DNA of 11,387 nt from NCBI GenBank assembly GCA_012514915.1, contig JAAYZJ010000394.1:1-11387 (forward strand). The letters run 5' to 3'. The number at the start of each line of letters is the position of its first letter. The first letter of the stretch is position 1. The notes under the pieces were generated by a model. The model ran no database searches. It was not told the DNA's origin and saw nothing but the letters and a program-made list of their open reading frames with translations. The stretch is from Lentisphaerota bacterium (GTDB lineage: Bacteria; Verrucomicrobiota; Kiritimatiellia; RFP12; JAAYLN01). Made by a program: the position numbers and the translations under genes. Positions 6,679 through 11,387 of this stretch are shown one piece after another.

Positions 6679-6708
6679 TTGACCATCGTGCGTTGAAAAG
6701 GTTATAAC
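6679..6708 (+). promoter_or_regulatory. Sigma-70-type promoter of the TPR/ExbB operon
   Basis: -35 TTGACC (6679-6684) and -10 TATAAC (6703-6708) are 18 bp apart, each with five of six consensus bases and the same spacing as the tRNA promoter. The -10 box ends six bases before ATG 6715, so the predicted transcription start falls on or next to the start codon. Confidence 0.75.
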
Positions 6709-6714
6709 GGCGTC

Positions 6715-9700
6715 ATGGAACATGGATTGAAAACCGTGCGCTTGACAGGCAGGGGGATCGTCGCGTGGCTCGTGCTGGCGGGCTGCACCGCCATGGCCCA
6801 GCAGGATGCGCCCGTCAATCCCGAACTGGCGGAGGGCCTGCGCTACGTCAGGGGCCTGCAGGATCTGCGCCTGCCCGACATGGCCGATCTGGTGATCACC
6901 GATCTGGAGGCCCGGTTCCCCGACGCGCGCGCGCACGTCGCCCGGCTCAAGCTCGAGGGGGATCTCGCCCGCGGCCTGTTCGACAAGGTCGTCGCCGTCA
7001 TCAAGGCGGAGAAGGATCAGAATTCGGTCGAGACCTGGGCCATGAAGCTGGCCCTGGCCGACGCCTACTACGCCTACGGCAAGTATCCTGAAGCCAAGCA
7101 GCACTACGAGGCGTTCTTTGCCGCGTTTGCCAAGGACACCCCCGCCGCGCTCCAGACCTTCTACAACGAGTCGGCCTACAAGTACGCCCAGATGCTCCTC
7201 TACCTCAAGGACCTCAAGGGGGCGCTGGCGGCCTACGAGCGGGTGCTGCAGGGCAAACTGGAGAAGCATGTCGAGCGGCAGTGCATGGCCGAGATGGCCG
7301 ATGTGGGGTTGCGCCTGGCCAAGGAGACTGAGGCTGTCAAGGCGCGCGAGGAGATCTACAAGAAGGTCGAGGCGGTGGCCGACAAGCTCCTCTGGGTGCA
7401 GGACATCTGGTTCGGCAAGGCCATCGTCCTCAAGGCGCACGTGGCCATGCTGCGCGGCAAGCCCGACGTGGCCAAGAAGCTCGTCGACGACTACATGGCG
7501 ACCCTGCAGGCGATTCACCAGGCGCTCGTCGAGCAGGAGGCCGAGACTGGCGAGCCGCTGACGCGTGTCAGCCCGATGTCCGAATGCCGCTACCTGCTGG
7601 CCGCCATGCTGCAGGAGGAGAGCCGGCGGCTGATGGAACAGCCGGGATACGACAGGGACGCCGTCCTCTCGATGCTGATCGGCACCAAGGGCGCCGACGG
7701 CAAGCGCAAGGGCGATGGCGCCTACCAGCACTTCATCAACGTCTTCCTCAAGTATCCCGAGAGCGCCTGGGCCGCCGAAGCGGGCGAGCGGGCCGAGCAG
7801 ATCCGCCTGGTGATCGCCGAGGTCTTCGGCGGCACCATCACCGCCTCCGTCACGCCGGAGCAGACGGCCAAGGTCCGAGCCATCCAGTACCGCGACGCGC
7901 GCCTCCTCTTCGCGCAGGGCCAGATCGAGAACGCCAAGGCGCGCCTGCTGCGGGTGCTCAACCAGTTCCCCGACGCGTCCGAATCGGTCGGCGCGCTTGG
8001 CGACCTGGCCCGCTGCTACATGCAGACGATCATCGACAACCCCGACGACGAGCTCTACGCCGATCTGGTGATCGGCCATCTGGCCGAACGTTTCAGCCAG
8101 CGACCCGAAACCCGGGGGCTGGCGGGCGACGAGATCGTCCGTCTGGCCGAGTTCTGGCTGGAGGGCGGACGGGCCGACAAGCGCGCGCACGTCTACGACC
8201 TGTTTTTCATCAATTTCCCCACCCATGCCATGGCGTCGAGCTACATGCTCTCGTTCGGCGAGCGGCGCTACCAGGAGAAGGACTATCCCGCCGCACTGAG
8301 CTACTTCCGCCAGGTCGAGCAGGCCTACTCGAACAGCCCCGCCGCCTTCGCCGCCATGAACCGCATCGCCTCCATTTACGAGGAGATGAACGACGTCACG
8401 AACCAGATCGCCGCCATCGAGGCCTATGTCGGCGCGTTGGCCGGCCGCGACCGTCCCGGCCAGGAGCTGATGAACGCCCGCTACCGCCAGGCGCAGGCCT
8501 ACAAGACCTACGGGACGGAGTTGCTCAAGGACGCCACCAACGAGACGGCCGTCGTCGCGGGCAACCAGTGGATCGGCCGCGCCGCCGTCGCCTACAGCCA
8601 GTTGGCCGACGTGCTCAAGGATCCCGCCAACCCCTACCAGGCCAACGATGCCGAGAAGAAGGCCAACGCCTCGCTGCGCGAGGCGGCCCTCTACAACATG
8701 GCCTACTGCCTCTCGCAGGTCAACCGCCCCGCCGCCAACGTCCCCGCCATCCGGCAGCGGGCGATCGCCGCCTACGAGAACCTCGTGAACAGTTTCCCGA
8801 AATCCCCGCTGGCGCCGACCGCCCTGATCCAGGTCGGATCGCTCTGGACGATCATGCGCGACGCGGCCAAGGCCGAGGCCACCCTGTCGCGGCTCCTCAA
8901 GGACTACCCCGACGCGAACGAGGCGCGCAGCGCGCTGCCCATGATCGCCGACAACCTGATGAAGCTCGGCATGCGCGAGGAGGCCGTGCCGCGCTACCGC
9001 CAGATGTTCGCCGAGACCGGCGGCAAGTACAGCGACCTCGACCTGCTGCGGGCGGCCCAGGTGCTGACGACCGCCAAGGAGTACGACCTGGCCCAGCAGG
9101 GGCTGGACCGGGTGCTGGCCCGGGCCAGGGAGCCCGCGATCCTGGCGCCTGCCCGCCTGGCCCAGGGCAACCTGCTGCTGGCGCGCGGTCAGTACACGGC
9201 GGCGGTCGAGGCGCTCAAGGCCTTCATCGAGGATTTCGCGGGCTACGCCCTGATGGTCGACGCCAACGAGCTGCTGTGCCGGGCCGCCAGCGAGGCGGGC
9301 ATGCGCGAGGAGGACGATCTCAAACGCAAACTGCTCTTCAACGACGCCGTCGATGCCATCAAGCAGGTCCAGCAGCGCCGCACGAACCAGATCGAGGTCG
9401 CCCAGAGCGATATCGAGGTCGGGCGGCTCATGGCGCGCAAGGCCCGGGCCGAGGTGGCCTTCAACAAGCCCGCGGCGGCCGAGGACAGCCGGGGGCGCGC
9501 GATCATCTCCTACCAGGCCTTCATCGACAGCACCGACCCCTCCAACCTGGCCCTGGCTCCGCTCGTCGAGACGGCCTATTTCGAGAGCGTACCGCTCCTG
9601 CTGGAGCACAAGCGCTGGCGTTTCGCCGCCGAGAACTGCGAGGCCTACCTCAACAGCTTCCCGCGCGGACGCTACATCACCCAGATGCGGACCTGGCTCA

Positions 9701-9831
9701 ACCAGGCGCATATCGAGATGGGGACGTCGGCGCAGCCCGCCCCCGGCGCGGCAACCACCGCGTCACCCCCCGCCGAGCCACCTGCGGCCGAACCGGCGCC
9801 GGTGGAGTCCGCCCCCGCCGCCGGATCGTGA
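6715..9831 (+). CDS. Large exported tetratricopeptide-repeat protein
   Basis: 1038 residues. The N-terminus is an export signal: basic stretch, hydrophobic segment IVAWLVLAGC, then TAMAQQ. It can be read either as a lipobox (LAGC, Cys24, outer-membrane lipoprotein) or as a signal-peptidase I site (AMA before QQ). The rest is almost all helical, with TPR or BamD/YbgF-like repeats throughout. Typical units are QHFINVFLKYPESAWAAEAG, AKARLLRVLNQFPDASESVG, ALSYFRQVEQAYSNSPAAFA, AIAAYENLVNSFPKSPLAPT, AEATLSRLLKDYPDANEARS and CEAYLNSFPRGRY. The last 33 or so residues are a disordered Ala/Pro-rich tail. TPR solenoids are protein-protein scaffolds. Position ahead of a second exported TPR-like protein and an ExbB homologue suggests a periplasmic scaffold of an ion-driven envelope complex; that role is inferred. 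No Shine-Dalgarno sequence precedes the ATG and the promoter suggests a leaderless mRNA. A 1029-residue open frame on the opposite strand is a composition shadow. Confidence 0.9.
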   Translation: MEHGLKTVRLTGRGIVAWLVLAGCTAMAQQDAPVNPELAEGLRYVRGLQDLRLPDMADLVITDLEARFPDARAHVARLKLEGDLARGLFDKVVAVIKAEKDQNSVETWAMKLALADAYYAYGKYPEAKQHYEAFFAAFAKDTPAALQTFYNESAYKYAQMLLYLKDLKGALAAYERVLQGKLEKHVERQCMAEMADVGLRLAKETEAVKAREEIYKKVEAVADKLLWVQDIWFGKAIVLKAHVAMLRGKPDVAKKLVDDYMATLQAIHQALVEQEAETGEPLTRVSPMSECRYLLAAMLQEESRRLMEQPGYDRDAVLSMLIGTKGADGKRKGDGAYQHFINVFLKYPESAWAAEAGERAEQIRLVIAEVFGGTITASVTPEQTAKVRAIQYRDARLLFAQGQIENAKARLLRVLNQFPDASESVGALGDLARCYMQTIIDNPDDELYADLVIGHLAERFSQRPETRGLAGDEIVRLAEFWLEGGRADKRAHVYDLFFINFPTHAMASSYMLSFGERRYQEKDYPAALSYFRQVEQAYSNSPAAFAAMNRIASIYEEMNDVTNQIAAIEAYVGALAGRDRPGQELMNARYRQAQAYKTYGTELLKDATNETAVVAGNQWIGRAAVAYSQLADVLKDPANPYQANDAEKKANASLREAALYNMAYCLSQVNRPAANVPAIRQRAIAAYENLVNSFPKSPLAPTALIQVGSLWTIMRDAAKAEATLSRLLKDYPDANEARSALPMIADNLMKLGMREEAVPRYRQMFAETGGKYSDLDLLRAAQVLTTAKEYDLAQQGLDRVLARAREPAILAPARLAQGNLLLARGQYTAAVEALKAFIEDFAGYALMVDANELLCRAASEAGMREEDDLKRKLLFNDAVDAIKQVQQRRTNQIEVAQSDIEVGRLMARKARAEVAFNKPAAAEDSRGRAIISYQAFIDSTDPSNLALAPLVETAYFESVPLLLEHKRWRFAAENCEAYLNSFPRGRYITQMRTWLNQAHIEMGTSAQPAPGAATTASPPAEPPAAEPAPVESAPAAGS

Positions 9832-9870
9832 GGCCGCAACGGCTGAGAATCGTTGATTGGAATGGAACGC

Positions 9871-9876
9871 GAGGAG
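9871..9876 (+). promoter_or_regulatory. Ribosome binding site deciding the start of the 275-residue gene
   Basis: GAGGAG six bases before ATG 9883. This start gives a normal signal peptide, whereas an in-frame start at 9853 would add ten residues and has no comparable site. Confidence 0.75.
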
Positions 9877-9882
9877 AACCCG

Positions 9883-10710
9883 ATGAGGAACACAACCACC
9901 ACGTGCCGCCGCACCGCGGGCGGGCTGCTGCCGCTGGCCGCGCTCCTGGCGCTGCTGCTGGGGAACGAAGCCCGGGCGCAGGTCAGCGGCACGATCCACA
10001 CGGTCGACCGCAAAACCGTCCAGGGACAGATCCGCTGGATGTCGGTCGCCAAGAAATACGTGGTTCTGACGGTCCGCCCCGGCGGCGGGCAGTTCGAGCT
10101 GGAACTGCAGCCCTCGCAGGTCGACCGGATCGTCGTGCCGCAGCCGAAGGAACTCGCGCCCGCCGTCCAGGCGGCCCGCGCCGGCAACCTGGCCGCCGCC
10201 ATCCCGGTTCTCGAGAAGATCGTCAAGGACTACGCCATGCTGCAGTGGGACGAGCCCGCCGCCCGCGCGCTGGCCGAGGCGCAGCTCGCGAACAACAACG
10301 CCGCCGCGGCCGCCAAGGCCTGCGAAGTCGTCATCGCCATGAAGCCCGAGGCGGCCTTCATGGGCGACCTGGCGACGATCTATTGGCAGGCCTTGCTCAA
10401 GGCGAACCGGTCTGCTAAACTCAATGAACTCCTTGACGAGGCGATCAAGAAGGGCGGGCGCGAGGCGTCGGCCAATGCCCTGGTGATGCGCGGCGACCTG
10501 CTGATGGACAAGAAGCTGCCGCGCGACGCGCTCAAGGATGGCTACCTGCGGGTGGTCGTGCTGTACAAGAATGTACGCGCCGTGCAGCCCGAGGCGCTCT
10601 ACAAGGCCGCCAAGGCATTCGAGGCGCTCCATCAGAATCCCAACGCGGAGAAAATGCGAACCCTCCTCCGGACGCAGTATCCGGCGAGCGAGTTCGCCAA
10701 GAAACTGTAA
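9883..10710 (+). CDS. Exported protein with N-terminal beta domain and TPR-like C-terminal part
   Basis: 275 residues. A signal peptide with basic start and long hydrophobic core (GGLLPLAALLALLLG) ends ARA before QVSG, at residue 32. Residues about 33-80 look like a small beta domain (GTIHTVDRKTVQGQIRWMS, KYVVLTVRPGGGQFELEL), followed by IVVPQPKEL. From about 85 on it is helical with TPR-like character: NLAAAIPVLEKIVKDYAMLQ, ALAEAQLANNNAAAAAKACE, ALVMRGDLLMDKKLPRDALK, EALYKAAKAFEALHQNPNAEK. The family was not recognised beyond this architecture. It begins 51 bases after the large TPR gene and ends 67 bases before the ExbB gene on the same strand, with no terminator or clear promoter between them, so it is probably the middle gene of an operon. 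A periplasmic accessory role to the ExbB complex is inferred from position only. Confidence 0.85.
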   Translation: MRNTTTTCRRTAGGLLPLAALLALLLGNEARAQVSGTIHTVDRKTVQGQIRWMSVAKKYVVLTVRPGGGQFELELQPSQVDRIVVPQPKELAPAVQAARAGNLAAAIPVLEKIVKDYAMLQWDEPAARALAEAQLANNNAAAAAKACEVVIAMKPEAAFMGDLATIYWQALLKANRSAKLNELLDEAIKKGGREASANALVMRGDLLMDKKLPRDALKDGYLRVVVLYKNVRAVQPEALYKAAKAFEALHQNPNAEKMRTLLRTQYPASEFAKKL

Positions 10711-10777
10711 CGGTCGATGCATCGGCCTGTGCCGTTGCCGGATGTCTAGGGAACAAGGAAAACGAAGGTAGAACTCG

Positions 10778-11387
10778 ATGAAACACATGCTCGGAATCGC
10801 TGCCGTTTGTGCTGGCCTGCTTGCCATCCCGTCCAGCTTGGTCCACGCCCAGGGCGAGGAGGCGCCTCCCGCCGTCCCGAATTTCGCGGCCGATGCCGCC
10901 GCACCCGCCGCCGAGGCGCCGGCCGCAGCCGATGCCGCCGCCCCGGCCGGAACCGCGCTGGCGGAAAATCCCGATGCCGCGCCGGTCAAGAAGCAGCAGA
11001 GCATGTTCATCCAGGTCATCTTCGGCTCGGGCGCGCTCGGCTTCATCCTCTGGCTCGGGCTCTTCGGCTCGGGCGCCGCCGCCATCTACTTCATCGTCGA
11101 CTGCAGCATCCTCGTCAAGCCCCAGAAGATCATGGCCCAGACCCTGATCGACAAGGTCACGACCGCCATGTCGGAAGGCGACGTCCTCAAGGCCCTCAAG
11201 GCCTGTGAAAGCGAGCCGGGGCCGCTGGCCAACATCCTCGTCGCCGGCTTCAGTCACGTCGAGGAGGGCTTCGACATCATCCAGGAGGCCATCGGAACGG
11301 CGGCCGACATCGAGACCGAGCGCCTGATGCAGCGGCTGAACTGGATCTCCGTCATGGCCAACATCGCCCCGATGCTCGGCCTGCTCG
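10778..11387 (+). CDS. MotA/TolQ/ExbB-family proton-channel protein with N-terminal signal peptide (3' end outside window)
   Basis: 203 residues are visible before the right edge. Signal peptide 1-24 (MKHMLGIAAVCAGLL to VHA before QG), an Ala/Pro-rich linker (about 28-70), a first transmembrane helix (about 81-112, with LGFILWLGLFGSGAAAIYFI), and a cytoplasmic segment with GDVLKALKACESEPGPLANI and EAIGTAADIETERLMQRLNW. The start of the second helix is WISVMANIAPMLGLL, where the family motif normally continues with GTV. ExbB/TolQ proteins form the inner-membrane pentamer around an ExbD/TolR dimer and use proton flow to drive TonB, Tol or other envelope machines. Classical E. coli ExbB has neither a cleavable signal nor this linker; extended forms are known in other phyla. 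The ATG follows GAAGG (10764-10768) by nine bases; the gap from the previous gene is 67 bases. An ExbD homologue would be expected just downstream. Confidence 0.92.
   Translation, partial: MKHMLGIAAVCAGLLAIPSSLVHAQGEEAPPAVPNFAADAAAPAAEAPAAADAAAPAGTALAENPDAAPVKKQQSMFIQVIFGSGALGFILWLGLFGSGAAAIYFIVDCSILVKPQKIMAQTLIDKVTTAMSEGDVLKALKACESEPGPLANILVAGFSHVEEGFDIIQEAIGTAADIETERLMQRLNWISVMANIAPMLGLL

Noticed and set aside
6622..9711. A 1029-codon open frame on the minus strand opposite the TPR gene.
   Set aside because: Its translation is low-complexity and rich in G, R, L, V, H and D, with no domain motifs. It mirrors the codon bias of the TPR gene, whose plus-strand product has a signal peptide and clear repeats. 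Such antisense frames are common at high GC.
7584..10418. A 944-codon plus-strand frame overlapping the large TPR gene and the 275-residue gene.
   Set aside because: It is a +1-type shadow with an arginine/glycine/proline-rich product and no start signal. Both genes it crosses have export signals and sensible domains.
10715..10724. Ten-base palindrome CGATGCATCG between the 275-residue gene and the ExbB gene.
   Set aside because: It is short, has no loop or T-run, and matches no known site. It is likely chance.

Overview
This is a GC-rich, gene-dense bacterial window with six complete protein genes, two protein genes cut by the window edges and one tRNA gene. The best taxonomic guess is the PVC group (Kiritimatiellota, Lentisphaerota or Verrucomicrobiota). 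This rests on the secreted TPR protein / TPR protein / ExbB cluster with a signal-peptide-bearing ExbB, the PPi-type phosphofructokinase, the sigma-54 activator and the GH2 protein. There is no rRNA or other decisive marker, so the placement is an inference. The envelope genes (FadL-type barrel, ExbB) show a diderm cell.

Left part (1-3303, + strand): the C-terminal part of a sigma-54-dependent AAA+ activator overlaps by ATGA a beta-mannosidase-like GH2 protein. The GH2 protein has the fold signatures of beta-mannosidase but lacks the catalytic nucleophile: SEFG reads SAFG. Two more active-site motifs are also altered, so it looks like an intact pseudoenzyme made in step with a regulator. This is the most unusual item in the window.

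Middle (3300-4678, - strand): a pyrophosphate-dependent phosphofructokinase gene converges on the GH2 gene, and their stop codons share CTAG. Twenty-one bases upstream of it lies tRNA-Gly(UCC) with an encoded CCA end and a clear sigma-70 promoter. The two probably form a tRNA-mRNA transcript, and the pfp leader has no Shine-Dalgarno sequence.

Right part (4696-11387, + strand): a small tandem-ACT-domain protein is followed by a FadL/OmpP1-type outer-membrane barrel with a structured leader and a terminator hairpin. A strong sigma-70 promoter whose predicted start falls on the ATG then drives a 1038-residue exported TPR protein. A 275-residue exported TPR-like protein and the start of an ExbB/TolQ/MotA-family proton-channel subunit follow. 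The last three genes look like one operon for an ion-driven trans-envelope machine; an ExbD-type partner would be expected beyond the right edge. No mobile elements, CRISPR arrays or large repeats were seen. The only gene-free stretch of note is 5189-5368 (180 bases), described under the FadL leader features.
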